A stretch of DNA of 25,028 nt from Leptotrichia sp. oral taxon 215 str. W9775 (GCF_000469505.1 NZ_KI272827.1:90028-115055), one strand, 5' to 3'. Counted from the stretch's first letter, positions 16,010 to 23,926 are shown. Notes: generated by a model from the letters alone, not told the origin. Program-made: numbers and translations.

Positions 16010-16417
16010 CTATCCTCTATTTAAAAGACCTATATACTCTTTCACCAGAAAGACCTTTTCCGGTTCCATTTTCATGAGTTCCTCCAAAATCTTTCCTATC
16101 TCTATATTTGAGATTTCCTCTATCAGCTCAGACATTATTTCCTTTTTTAAATCTGACATATCCTTATCTGTATAACCTATTATCTTAAACAGCTTCAGAT
16201 GATCGACATTTAAAATCTTAGAAATCTTCTTCAGCAAAAGAGGATTTGTCATACTGTGCTTTCCTGATTCCAAATTAGATAAATAAGCAGGACTTATATG
16301 CAGCAATTCTGCCATTTCCCTTAGGCCGATATTCTTCTGTAAACGCTTATTTCTAATGTAATAACCCAAGGCTATAACAAGATTGGGATTTGCTTTTATA
16401 TCTTGCTTTTCGTCCAT
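16010..16417 (-). CDS. XRE-family helix-turn-helix transcriptional regulator
   Basis: This 135-residue DNA-binding protein has an XRE/Cro-CI helix-turn-helix at about residues 16-70 (LGYYIRNKRLQKNIGLREMA, then ISPAYLSNLESGK), with a C-terminal helical part that probably dimerises. No sensor domain is recognisable. The start at 16417 has AAAGGTGG five bases upstream; a GTG three codons earlier overlaps that site and is less likely. A symmetric site at 16436-16460 just upstream suggests autoregulation. It lies 120 nt beyond the end of the ula operon on the same strand without an obvious terminator between, so it could be co-transcribed with, or regulate, ula genes. That link is inference. Confidence 0.88.
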   Translation of the reverse strand: MDEKQDIKANPNLVIALGYYIRNKRLQKNIGLREMAELLHISPAYLSNLESGKHSMTNPLLLKKISKILNVDHLKLFKIIGYTDKDMSDLKKEIMSELIEEISNIEIGKILEELMKMEPEKVFLVKEYIGLLNRG

Positions 16418-16435
16418 TTTATCCACCTTTCAATA

Positions 16436-16460
16436 ATGTAACTGACTAATGTCATGTAAC
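16436..16460. promoter_or_regulatory. Candidate operator upstream of the XRE regulator
   Basis: On the minus strand GTTACAT occurs twice, 18 bp apart start to start, flanking the palindrome TGACATTAGTCA (TGAC-ATTA-GTCA). The site ends 18 nt before the XRE ATG, in the expected promoter/leader zone. Spacing and symmetry fit a dimeric repressor site. Confidence 0.45.
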
Positions 16461-16537
16461 TTAAAAATTTTTCAAGTCTATTCTATCATTTCTTAATTTA
16501 TTTTACCACAAAAAAATTATTTTTATAGTAAATTTAT

Positions 16538-17239
16538 TTATTTTTTCTTTTGGCCATAATAGGCATTTTCCCCATGCTTTCTCAGGAAATGCTTATCAAG
16601 CAGCTCCTGCTGCATAGGTTTTACATCTTTATTTACCTGTTCTGTAAATATTGCCATTTTTGCAAGTTCTTCAAGTACAACTGAATTATACACTGCTTCA
16701 GCCGCATTTTTTCCCCATGTGAAAGGCCCGTGGCTATGAACTATTACTGCAGGAACAAATTTAGGATTTATTTCCCTTTTTTCAAAAGTTTCTATTATTA
16801 CTGTTCCTGTTTCCTTTTCATATTCTCCGGCAATTTCTTCAGGAGTCATTTTTCTTGTACATGGAACAGGTCCGTAAAAATAATCTCCATGAGTTGTTCC
16901 ATACGCAGGAATATCTCTTCCACTTTGTGCCCATATTGTTGCATTTGTTGAATGTGTATGCACTATTCCGCCTATTTCAGGAAACTTTTTATACAGCTCA
17001 ACATGTGTAGGCGTATCAGAAGAAGGGTTTAAATTTCCTTCCACTACTTTTCCATCCAGATCAACAACTACCATATCTTCAACCTTCATTTTATCATATT
17101 CCACTCCGCTGGGCTTTATAACTACAAGCCCTTTTTCCCTGTCTATGGCACTCACGTTTCCCCATGTAAAAAGCACAAGCCCTTTTGCAGGTAATTCAAG
17201 ATTTGCCTTATACACTTCCTCTTTTAATTTTTCAAGCAT
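16538..17239 (-). CDS. ulaF: L-ribulose-5-phosphate 4-epimerase (UlaF/AraD type)
   Basis: UlaF converts L-ribulose 5-phosphate to D-xylulose 5-phosphate, the last step of L-ascorbate breakdown before the pentose phosphate pathway. It is a class II aldolase-fold zinc enzyme of 233 residues. The residues expected for AraD-type enzymes are seen: D76 in SSDTPTH, zinc ligands H95 and H97 in VHTHS, and H170 in VHSHGPF. I start at the ATG at 17239, which overlaps the ulaE stop by one base (TAATG) and has GGAGG nine bases upstream; the longer open frame to 17278 runs inside ulaE. The context of the other ula genes favours UlaF over an arabinose-specific AraD. Confidence 0.93.
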   Translation of the reverse strand: MLEKLKEEVYKANLELPAKGLVLFTWGNVSAIDREKGLVVIKPSGVEYDKMKVEDMVVVDLDGKVVEGNLNPSSDTPTHVELYKKFPEIGGIVHTHSTNATIWAQSGRDIPAYGTTHGDYFYGPVPCTRKMTPEEIAGEYEKETGTVIIETFEKREINPKFVPAVIVHSHGPFTWGKNAAEAVYNSVVLEELAKMAIFTEQVNKDVKPMQQELLDKHFLRKHGENAYYGQKKK

Positions 17240-18114
17240 TAAATAAATCCTCCTTCTCTCATTTTTCCAAGCATCCATTCTTTAGCTTTTTTCACTTTTT
17301 CAATTGGATTATCAGATTTTTCAGTCCACATTTCTATTAAGAATGGTCCTTTATAGTTCAATTCCTTTAATTTAGCAAAAACTTTTGGAAAATCTACACA
17401 TCCTTCTCCAAAAGGAACTTCCTTAAATTTTCCTGGAAAACTGTCTGTTACTGCCAATGTATCCTTTAAGTGAATTCCTGTTATTTCACCGTTCTTTATT
17501 CCAAGTTCCAATTCCTTCAATGTATCATTTTCAGGCCATGCAGTAAGGTTACCCACATCAGGATAAACTTTTAGCCATGGTGATTTTATTATTTCTGCAT
17601 ATTCCATATATTTTGTAATGGAATTTATAAATGGATGATCCATTATTTCTATAGACAGTGTAATGTTATAAGAAGATGCCCATTCTACAGCTTTTTTCAA
17701 ATTTTCTATAAAATATTTCTTTGTCTGTTCACTTCCATCTTCATAATAAACATCATATCCGGCCATCTGAATTGTTCTTATTCCCATCTTATCAGCAAAA
17801 ATTATTGCCTTCTGCATTAATTCCATTGCTTTTTCCCTTGTTTTTTCATCCATGCTTCCCATAGGAAATCTTCTATGTCCGCTAAAACACATTGATGGAA
17901 TTCTGACTCCTGTATTTACAAGCTCAGCATGTATTCTGTTAATTTCCTCATCAGACCAGTCAAGTCTTGCAAGCCTTTCATCTGTTTCATCTATTGATAT
18001 TTCAACAAAATCATATCCACATTCCTTTACAAGATGTATTCTTTCAATCCAGTCAATATCTTTAGGAAGGGCTTTTTCATATATTCCCAAATTAAGTCTA
18101 TTTAAATCTCTCAT
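17239..18114 (-). CDS. ulaE: L-xylulose/L-ribulose-5-phosphate 3-epimerase UlaE
   Basis: UlaE epimerises L-xylulose 5-phosphate to L-ribulose 5-phosphate. The TIM-barrel protein of 291 residues belongs to the xylose-isomerase/AP-endonuclease-2-like superfamily. Probable metal ligands are E156 (SIEIMD), D186 (YPDVGN), H215 (GIHLKD) and E261 (FLIEMW). The substrate-contact segment CFSGHRRFPMGS (76-87) is characteristic of the UlaE/SgbU group. GAGGT precedes the ATG. The stop overlaps the ulaF start by one base. It lies 97 nt downstream of ulaD with a small hairpin in the gap. Confidence 0.95.
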   Translation of the reverse strand: MRDLNRLNLGIYEKALPKDIDWIERIHLVKECGYDFVEISIDETDERLARLDWSDEEINRIHAELVNTGVRIPSMCFSGHRRFPMGSMDEKTREKAMELMQKAIIFADKMGIRTIQMAGYDVYYEDGSEQTKKYFIENLKKAVEWASSYNITLSIEIMDHPFINSITKYMEYAEIIKSPWLKVYPDVGNLTAWPENDTLKELELGIKNGEITGIHLKDTLAVTDSFPGKFKEVPFGEGCVDFPKVFAKLKELNYKGPFLIEMWTEKSDNPIEKVKKAKEWMLGKMREGGFI

Positions 18115-18156
18115 TATTAACCTCTTCTATTAAAATTTATTCTAAACCGTTTTTCC

Positions 18157-18178
18157 TGTGAAATTCAATTTTTTCACA
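18157..18178 (-). other. Short inverted repeat between ulaD and ulaE
   Basis: TGTGAAA and TTTCACA form a 7-bp stem with an 8-nt loop in the 97-nt gap. The spacing is too long for a CRP-type TGTGA-N6-TCACA site. An mRNA hairpin is possible; its function is unknown. Confidence 0.3.
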
Positions 18179-18211
18179 TAACCTGTTTTCATCATAAAAG
18201 AAATAATTTCA

Positions 18212-18874
18212 CTATTCAGACCAGTATTTAGCTATTTCTTCCTTAAATTCCCTTGCAGCCTGTGCAGGATTTTCAGCTTCAGTAATTCCACGTCCTGCAA
18301 TGAATGTAAATACATCTACTCCTTTAAACAGTTTAAGTGTTTCAGTGCTTAATCCACCTGTTACTGATACTCTGAATCCCATTTCAATAAGTTTCTTAAC
18401 CTTGTTCAGATCTTTTTCTCCCCAAGTTTCTCCGGCAAGTAATGCATCACGGCTCTGATGATATATAGCCTGGCTTATTCCGGCATCAAGCCATTGCTGA
18501 GCCTGTTCGTAAGTCCAGTCACCATAAAGTTCCACCTGTATTTCCCCTTTATCTCCACGTACTTCCTTTATTGCTTTTAAAGCGGCTTTCATCGTCGGGA
18601 TTGTTGCTGAACAGATACATGTCATCCAGTCGGCACCCCTTACTGCGTTGTTTTTTGCCACTGTTCCACCTGCATCTGCACATTTTGTGTCAGCTACTAT
18701 TGTCTTTTCAGGAAAAAGACTTCTTAAAACTTCTACAAGTTCGCTCCCCACCTGTAACAGACAAACTGTTCCTGCTTCTATAACATCTACTTCATGGCCT
18801 ACTGACACTGCGGCTTTTATTGCCCCCTGTAAATCTGAATGATCTAATGCTACCTGTAATAAAGGTCTTGCCAT
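18212..18874 (-). CDS. ulaD: 3-keto-L-gulonate-6-phosphate decarboxylase
   Basis: UlaD decarboxylates 3-keto-L-gulonate 6-phosphate to L-xylulose 5-phosphate in a magnesium-dependent reaction. The 220-residue barrel belongs to the OMP-decarboxylase suprafamily. D11 in VALDHSD, E33 in IEAGT and the D62-x-K64-x-x-D67 motif in ADTKCAD are visible, as are H139/R142 in YHQSRDA and the phosphate-binding GRGI near 194. Length and motifs fit UlaD/SgbH. GGAGG lies eight bases before the ATG. It is preceded by a GC-rich hairpin in the gap after ulaC, which may set its level relative to the PTS genes. Confidence 0.96.
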   Translation of the reverse strand: MARPLLQVALDHSDLQGAIKAAVSVGHEVDVIEAGTVCLLQVGSELVEVLRSLFPEKTIVADTKCADAGGTVAKNNAVRGADWMTCICSATIPTMKAALKAIKEVRGDKGEIQVELYGDWTYEQAQQWLDAGISQAIYHQSRDALLAGETWGEKDLNKVKKLIEMGFRVSVTGGLSTETLKLFKGVDVFTFIAGRGITEAENPAQAAREFKEEIAKYWSE

Positions 18875-18905
18875 ATCTATATCCTCCTATTTTTTATTAG
18901 TAAAA

Positions 18906-18932
18906 TATGCCGACTTTTAACTTGCCGGCATA
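18906..18932 (-). promoter_or_regulatory. Intercistronic hairpin between ulaC and ulaD
   Basis: TATGCCG and CGGCATA form a GC-rich 7-bp stem around a 13-nt loop in an otherwise AT-rich 84-nt gap. On the minus strand it is followed by TTTTAC, a weak U-tract. It may be a partial terminator or mRNA-processing point separating the transport genes from the catabolic genes. Confidence 0.5.
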
Positions 18933-18958
18933 CTTCTGATTGTAATTTTTAATTTAAT

Positions 18959-19414
18959 TTATCCGGCAACTGCGTCACTGATTATTTTATAAATATCTTC
19001 CGGAACTGCAGCCGCTCTTATTTTATCAAATACGTCTTCATCTTCAAAAAGCATTACTATCTGAGGGATAGCTTCTCCATTGTGTACATCTGCATTAACT
19101 GCCGCCAGACCTATCAGTATATCTACTTCCTGTCCGTCAGGAAATGCAACCGGCTGATCAAGTGTTACAAAACTGAAGGAATTTTTATTTACTCCCATTT
19201 CCGGTCTTTCATGAGGCATTGCAAGCCCTGGAGCAAGTACGTAAAATGGTCCCAGTTCCTTAGTTCTTTCAATTATTGCATCAACATAGCTTCTTTCCAC
19301 AGCATTTTTCTCCACTAAAGGTTTCATGCACGCTTCTATTGCTTCTTCCCAAGTTGATGCATGCTGCTTTAACACTACGGAATTATTTTCCTTTAACGAA
19401 TCCATTAAATTCAT
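18959..19414 (-). CDS. ulaC: L-ascorbate PTS EIIA component (UlaC)
   Basis: UlaC accepts phosphate from HPr and passes it to UlaB during L-ascorbate uptake. The 151-residue protein has the mannitol/fructose-type EIIA fold. The phosphorylated histidine is H68 in GLAMPHERPEMG. The length matches a free-standing EIIA domain. GGAGG lies seven bases before the ATG. It sits 48 nt downstream of ulaB in the PTS block. Confidence 0.94.
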   Translation of the reverse strand: MNLMDSLKENNSVVLKQHASTWEEAIEACMKPLVEKNAVERSYVDAIIERTKELGPFYVLAPGLAMPHERPEMGVNKNSFSFVTLDQPVAFPDGQEVDILIGLAAVNADVHNGEAIPQIVMLFEDEDVFDKIRAAAVPEDIYKIISDAVAG

Positions 19415-19462
19415 TCTATATCCTCCAAATTTTATCTCTACCTTGTCATAAAATTACTTAAA

Positions 19463-19744
19463 TTAACCGATTCCAACTTCTTTCAACTTTGTTTCAAGCT
19501 CATTTGCATCAAGAAGATTTAAAAGTCCTATCATTTTAGTGTTTGGTCCACCTTTTAAATCATTTATTATATGAGTTGAAGCTAAAACTAAATCATAGTT
19601 TGCAAGCCCTGATTTTGCTTCTCCCAGACTGCATGAATTTACATCTGCGTCAACGTCAAGCTTTTTCAGCACTTGAGCCACTTTCATTTTCATAATCATA
19701 CTTGTTCCCATTCCACTTCCACATACTGCAAGTACTTTCATCAT
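19463..19744 (-). CDS. ulaB: L-ascorbate PTS EIIB component (UlaB)
   Basis: UlaB is the small cytoplasmic phosphotransfer protein that phosphorylates ascorbate carried by UlaA. The phosphocysteine is C8 in VCGSGMGTS, within the P-loop-like motif of lactose/ascorbate-type EIIB proteins. I start at the ATG at 19744 (93 residues). A GTG at 19753 and a second ATG at 19741 are alternatives, and the ribosome site AGAGAGAAG is weak. That weakness, together with the 31-nt gap, suggests coupling to ulaA translation. Confidence 0.93.
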   Translation of the reverse strand: MMKVLAVCGSGMGTSMIMKMKVAQVLKKLDVDADVNSCSLGEAKSGLANYDLVLASTHIINDLKGGPNTKMIGLLNLLDANELETKLKEVGIG

Positions 19745-19775
19745 TATTATCACTTCTCTCTTTCTTTTCTATATT

Positions 19776-21299
19776 TTAATTTTCTCCTAAATCCACTGTT
19801 CCTTCAAAATATTGTTCCTTATTTTTAGATTTCATATATTGTAACTGAGGAATTATCAGCATTGCTACAATTACTAGCACATATCCTGCTACTCCTAAAT
19901 ACTTCATTACAAATCCTTGAGCAAGCCATACTGTACTTTGGTCGATATTTCCATGCCATCCACCTTTTAACTGGAATAAAGCAACAGCAACTGCTCCACA
20001 TAATACTTGTAATACTCCTGACAGTGCTGACAGTATTAACGCAGCCCTTGCTCCACCACGTTTATCAGCATAAACTGCGATAGTAGCGTTATCAAAGAAT
20101 ACCGGAACGAATCCTGTTATTATGAATACAGGTGATTTGAATATAAGTAATCCTGCTATTGATATAAACTGAGCTATTGTCCCAACTAAGAATCCAAATA
20201 ATACTGCACTTGGTGATCCAAATCCGTAAGAAGCCGCACAGTCAACTGCTGGTAATGAACCTGGCAATATTTTATTTGAAATTCCTTGGAATGATAATGT
20301 CAATTCAGATACGAACATTCTAACACCAGTTTTTAATATTGTCAAATATACTGCAAACAGTAATGTAGTTGATACAACATAAGTTCCAAATGAAAGTTTT
20401 TTAGGATTAAATGCCCCTACTGCTACTCCATTAGGATTTATAACTGGACAAGTCTGTACTCCATTTGCAATTGTACATTTTCCAAATTTTGCAGTGAAGA
20501 ATTCAGGTCCTAATACTAACATTATTACCCCGAAGAATATTATCATTATAAGCCCTGTCGCAATAATGTCATCATGTAACATTGTCAACCATTTAGGTAA
20601 TTTCAGGTCATCCAGTTTCTTTTTAGGATTTCCTATTTTTGGAGCTAATTTGTCAGCAGCCCAAATAGCAAACATCTGTTGATGCCCTATAGCAAATCCT
20701 GCATTCTCAGTCAATCTTTGAGTTGGTTCAACTGAAAGATTTGATCCTACTGCCCAGTATATTCCTGAAAATAAACCTATAAGTACGATTCCCCATATGT
20801 TACGGAACTGAGGGAACAGGAAGAAAATCATCCATGAAGCTGTTGAAGCCTGCTGCTGCATAATGTGCCCTGTTATAAACAATGTTCTTACTTTAGTAAT
20901 TTTTCTGAATAAAACTAATACTATATTTACAATAAATCCGATTAATAATGCCATCATAACTGATGCGGCAAGACTTGCTTTTGAAGGATCTTGTTCTATC
21001 ATTCCTTTAATCGCATCATCAACAGCCTGCAATCCAAAATATGGATCTATAACTGCCGCATCCAATTGAAATTTAGTCTTTAATGCTGCCAGAATTGGTC
21101 TGAATGTTGTTACCAGTCCACCTGCACCTACGTTTAATATCATGTATCCTACAGTTGCTTTAATAAATCCACCAACTGCTTCATATATTTTCTTACCTAA
21201 GAATAAATAACCTACGAAAACTAAAAGACCTACAAAAAATTCCGGTTTAGTTAATATATTTTGTCCAAACCATGTCCCTATTGCCATTAAAAAATTCAT
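19776..21299 (-). CDS. ulaA: L-ascorbate PTS permease EIIC component (UlaA)
   Basis: UlaA is the integral-membrane transporter that brings in L-ascorbate for phosphorylation. Several hydrophobic spans alternate with short loops. Family segments include the N-terminal PEFFVGLLVFVGYLFLGKK, GHIMQQQASTASW (144-156), NAGFAIGHQQMF (199-210), PAVDCAASYGFG (350-361) and FVPVFFDNATIAVYADKRGG (397-416). At 507 residues it is about 40 longer than E. coli UlaA, mainly because of a loop at about 266-302 containing two cysteines (C275, C284). AAAGGAG lies six bases before the ATG. It follows ulaG by 82 nt. Confidence 0.95.
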   Translation of the reverse strand: MNFLMAIGTWFGQNILTKPEFFVGLLVFVGYLFLGKKIYEAVGGFIKATVGYMILNVGAGGLVTTFRPILAALKTKFQLDAAVIDPYFGLQAVDDAIKGMIEQDPSKASLAASVMMALLIGFIVNIVLVLFRKITKVRTLFITGHIMQQQASTASWMIFFLFPQFRNIWGIVLIGLFSGIYWAVGSNLSVEPTQRLTENAGFAIGHQQMFAIWAADKLAPKIGNPKKKLDDLKLPKWLTMLHDDIIATGLIMIIFFGVIMLVLGPEFFTAKFGKCTIANGVQTCPVINPNGVAVGAFNPKKLSFGTYVVSTTLLFAVYLTILKTGVRMFVSELTLSFQGISNKILPGSLPAVDCAASYGFGSPSAVLFGFLVGTIAQFISIAGLLIFKSPVFIITGFVPVFFDNATIAVYADKRGGARAALILSALSGVLQVLCGAVAVALFQLKGGWHGNIDQSTVWLAQGFVMKYLGVAGYVLVIVAMLIIPQLQYMKSKNKEQYFEGTVDLGEN

Positions 21300-21381
21300 T
21301 TTTTTCTCCTTTTAAATTATTTTTATTTTTGATACCTACATCTATTTCAATATACTCTTTTCAAAATATATCGTCTTTTTT

Positions 21382-22443
21382 CTATAAGAATGATTTGAAT
21401 GGTAAATCAGGTTCTATAGTGAACGCATCTTCAAATCCTCTTGGATACATATATTCCATATCATCTTTGTTATCAGGGAATACAAATTTTCCTCCTGGTT
21501 GCCATATATATGGTTTAAATTTGTATTTCATTCTGTCTTTTCTATAATTCCACAATAAAGTAATTTCTTTCGGATCAGCCATAAAGTTAGACCATATATC
21601 GTGGTGTATTGGTATTACAACTTGAGTTTTTAATTCCTCAGCTACTCTCAGTACATCTGAAGAAGTTAATTTATCTGTCATTCCTCTTGGATTTTCTCCA
21701 AATCCTACAAATGCCACATCAACTTTATTTTCATTTCCATGTTTTACAAAATAGTTTGAGTGGTGTGAATCTCCTGCATTATATATATTACCTGCTTCTG
21801 TTTCAATCAGGTAGTTAACTGCCATATCATCCATATCAGGTGGAAGTTTGTCTTTTAAAACAACATCTTCAGCTACTGTAAGAAGCATTGTTCTGTCGAA
21901 AGATTCAAGAGCTCTTATTTTTGCATCCTTAACAGTCACTACATCTCCAGGTCTTACAGTTATAAGTTTTTCTTCAGGTACACCCCATTTTCTCCATATA
22001 TCTGTACAAGTCTTAGGCCCTATGAATTTTGCTTCAGGACAGTTTTGAAGAACTGCAGCCGCTACATTCTGATCTATATGGTCACTGTGTGAGTGAGTAG
22101 CCATAAGGGCATCAAGTTCCTTTATAGCAAAAGGATCTATAACGCAAGGAGTAGTTCTCAAGTTTGGCTGTAATGCCACACATCCTACTGCTCTCTGATG
22201 CTGATGTTTAGGTTTCATTAATTTATTTTTACCTGTTCTTTTTCCTGTTGCAACCCAAAGATCCATACAGATATTTGCATTTCCTTCAGTTTTTACCCAA
22301 AGTCCCATATTTCCAAGCCACCACATAGCAACTTTTCCAGGCTCAACCTTTGTTTCTTCGATTTCTTCATTTAACCAAGTTCCCCACTCAGGAAAAGTAC
22401 TTAAAATCCAAGATTCTCTTGTTATTTCGTCTAATTTAGCCAT
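21382..22443 (-). CDS. ulaG: L-ascorbate-6-phosphate lactonase UlaG
   Basis: UlaG opens the lactone ring of L-ascorbate 6-phosphate to give 3-keto-L-gulonate 6-phosphate. It is a metallo-beta-lactamase-fold enzyme of 353 residues. The metal-binding HSHSDH lies at 117-122, D225 in YNAGDSHHS, and a histidine pair HH at 280-281 in IPIHHDIW. The AGGAGG site five bases before the ATG is strong. It is the first gene of the operon here, directly behind the promoter at 22513-22540, whereas in E. coli ulaG is divergent from ulaA-F. Confidence 0.97.
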   Translation of the reverse strand: MAKLDEITRESWILSTFPEWGTWLNEEIEETKVEPGKVAMWWLGNMGLWVKTEGNANICMDLWVATGKRTGKNKLMKPKHQHQRAVGCVALQPNLRTTPCVIDPFAIKELDALMATHSHSDHIDQNVAAAVLQNCPEAKFIGPKTCTDIWRKWGVPEEKLITVRPGDVVTVKDAKIRALESFDRTMLLTVAEDVVLKDKLPPDMDDMAVNYLIETEAGNIYNAGDSHHSNYFVKHGNENKVDVAFVGFGENPRGMTDKLTSSDVLRVAEELKTQVVIPIHHDIWSNFMADPKEITLLWNYRKDRMKYKFKPYIWQPGGKFVFPDNKDDMEYMYPRGFEDAFTIEPDLPFKSFL

Positions 22444-22501
22444 TTTTTCCTCCTAAAATTTATTGATTTTTGTTAGTAATTTATTTTTATGTGTTCATTA
22501 T

Positions 22502-22511
22502 TTGTTAACAA
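22502..22511. promoter_or_regulatory. Palindromic operator candidate of the ula operon
   Basis: TTGTTAACAA is a perfect 10-bp palindrome over the expected transcription start, immediately downstream of the -10. A repressor bound here would block initiation. The GT-TA-AC core resembles GntR-type sites, but the regulator is not identified. Confidence 0.5.
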
Positions 22512-22512
22512 T

Positions 22513-22540
22513 GTTATACCCTGTTTTTTCAAAAAGTCAA
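22513..22540 (-). promoter_or_regulatory. Sigma70-type promoter of the ula operon
   Basis: On the minus strand TTGACT (22540-22535) is followed after 16 nt by TATAAC (22518-22513). The start is expected near 22506, about 60 nt before the ulaG ATG. Confidence 0.75.
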
Positions 22541-22657
22541 TAGCACTTTTAAATTCTTTTTGATTACGTTTTTTTATTCATCGATATATCCTATATATTT
22601 TCATTAGTATACTAAAAGTTACTATAATACAATATTATCCTTTTAAATACTAAAAAA

Positions 22658-22678
22658 AGCCGAATTTGAAATTCGGCT
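22658..22678. other. Perfect hairpin upstream of the transposase
   Basis: AGCCGAATTT, one G, then AAATTCGGCT is a 10+1+10 perfect palindrome, preceded by an A-run and followed by GATTTTT. It could stop transcription entering the element from outside, mark the terIS end, or do both. Confidence 0.65.
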
Positions 22679-22693
22679 GATTTTTGATATAAT
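22666..22693 (+). promoter_or_regulatory. Candidate promoter giving a leaderless transposase mRNA
   Basis: TTGAAA (22666-22671) precedes TATAAT (22688-22693) by 16 nt. Initiation 7 nt after the -10 falls on the A of the ATG at 22700, and no ribosome site is present. The -35 lies inside the palindrome at 22658-22678. Confidence 0.5.
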
Positions 22694-22699
22694 ATATTC

Positions 22700-23926
22700 A
22701 TGACAAACAAATATATCATCCAAAATAAACTGAAATATATCTTCAGTAATAACAACATTCTACTAAATTTTATTGATTTTTGTAAGAAAAATAATATCAG
22801 GACAAATCATCTTAAATATATTATACACTCTATCGATAAGTTCCTCGCTTGTAGAGATATGTCCAAGGGTTTCATTAAATTTAAATACCCTCTCTGTCCC
22901 ATTATCCACAAGTTCCCTCTTACTTGTAAGTCTAAGCTTTGTCCTTCATGTGGTTTCAAATATTCCAAAATCTGGTCTCAGAATATTATGAAACATATTC
23001 TGAATATTGAACATCGGCATGTTCTCTTTACTATCCCTAAAGAATGCAGACAATTTTTCTTCTATGACAGAAACCTCCTCTCAAAGCTTTCTGTCACTGT
23101 TAATGAAATCTTTAAGTTCACCTTCCATAACATCAGTAAGAAAAATCTGAGAAAAAATAAAATATCAAAATATTCCAAAAAATATTTCACTGACTCTGAC
23201 ATCCTGCACTATGGCCTCATTTCAATTATACATACCTTCGGAAGAGATCTTAAATGGAATCCACATATCCATGCCATTGTTTCTCTGGGAGGATTTACTA
23301 AAAATTTTGACTTCAGGAAAATGAGACATTTTAATGTGGATACTATTGCTGGTCAATGGAAGTACCATGTCCTCAAAATTATTCAGAATGGAGAATATAA
23401 TGATAGTAAAATTAAAAAGAAGGCCTTGGACACTGTTTCCAAACTTTACAGGGAAGACAAAAGATTCTTCTTTAATGTCGGTGAAGGTAACATCAACAAC
23501 ACAAAGGGTATTATCAGATATCTCGGAAGATACCTCGCCCGTTCTCCTATTGCCGAATACAAGATTACTGAAATTGATGATGATAAAGTTACTTTCTTTT
23601 TCAATGATTTAGCTAACAATAAAAAGAAAACTTTCATTACAATGTCTGCCGAAAAATTTATCTCACAGATTCTCATTCACCTACCTCCTAAAAACTTTAA
23701 AATGGTAAACAGGTACGGCTTTTATTCAAGACATATTTCCGATAAACTTAAAAAGGCTATGCAGCCTTTTAAGAAAAATATTGTCGTATCAAAATATTCA
23801 TTTTATCAGAGACAGATGTACATAACTTTTGGAATGAATCCCTTTTTCTGTCCTGAATGTAAAATCAGGATGATTGTATGGGAATTCTATCATTATCTTT
23901 ATCCGCCACTTAAAAAGTATCATTAA
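22700..23926 (+). CDS. IS91-family (Y2 HUH) transposase
   Basis: This 408-residue protein should nick single strands and move the element by a rolling-circle-like mechanism. The HUH metal motif is HIH (189-191) in GRDLKWNPHIHAIVSLGG. The two catalytic tyrosines of the IS91 type are Y274 and Y278 in IIRYLGRYLARSP. The N-terminal zinc-finger region has C66, C76, C81 and C84 (TCKSKLCPSCG), but the usual first cysteine is replaced by Y63 (KYPLC). Another CPEC pair lies at 384-387. It is the only large plus-strand gene in the window. No Shine-Dalgarno sequence is present, and the predicted transcript starts at the ATG. The length is normal, so it looks intact apart from the zinc-ligand change. Confidence 0.9.
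   Translation: MTNKYIIQNKLKYIFSNNNILLNFIDFCKKNNIRTNHLKYIIHSIDKFLACRDMSKGFIKFKYPLCPIIHKFPLTCKSKLCPSCGFKYSKIWSQNIMKHILNIEHRHVLFTIPKECRQFFFYDRNLLSKLSVTVNEIFKFTFHNISKKNLRKNKISKYSKKYFTDSDILHYGLISIIHTFGRDLKWNPHIHAIVSLGGFTKNFDFRKMRHFNVDTIAGQWKYHVLKIIQNGEYNDSKIKKKALDTVSKLYREDKRFFFNVGEGNINNTKGIIRYLGRYLARSPIAEYKITEIDDDKVTFFFNDLANNKKKTFITMSAEKFISQILIHLPPKNFKMVNRYGFYSRHISDKLKKAMQPFKKNIVVSKYSFYQRQMYITFGMNPFFCPECKIRMIVWEFYHYLYPPLKKYH

Noticed and set aside
18157..18178. CRP-type operator between ulaD and ulaE
   Set aside because: The half-sites TGTGA and TCACA are 12 nt apart, not 6, and they lie within an operon gap without promoter elements.
22571..22657. Exact left end and target site of the IS91-like element
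   Set aside because: These elements have no inverted repeats or target duplication, and with one copy no boundary can be fixed. Only hairpin-based limits are given.
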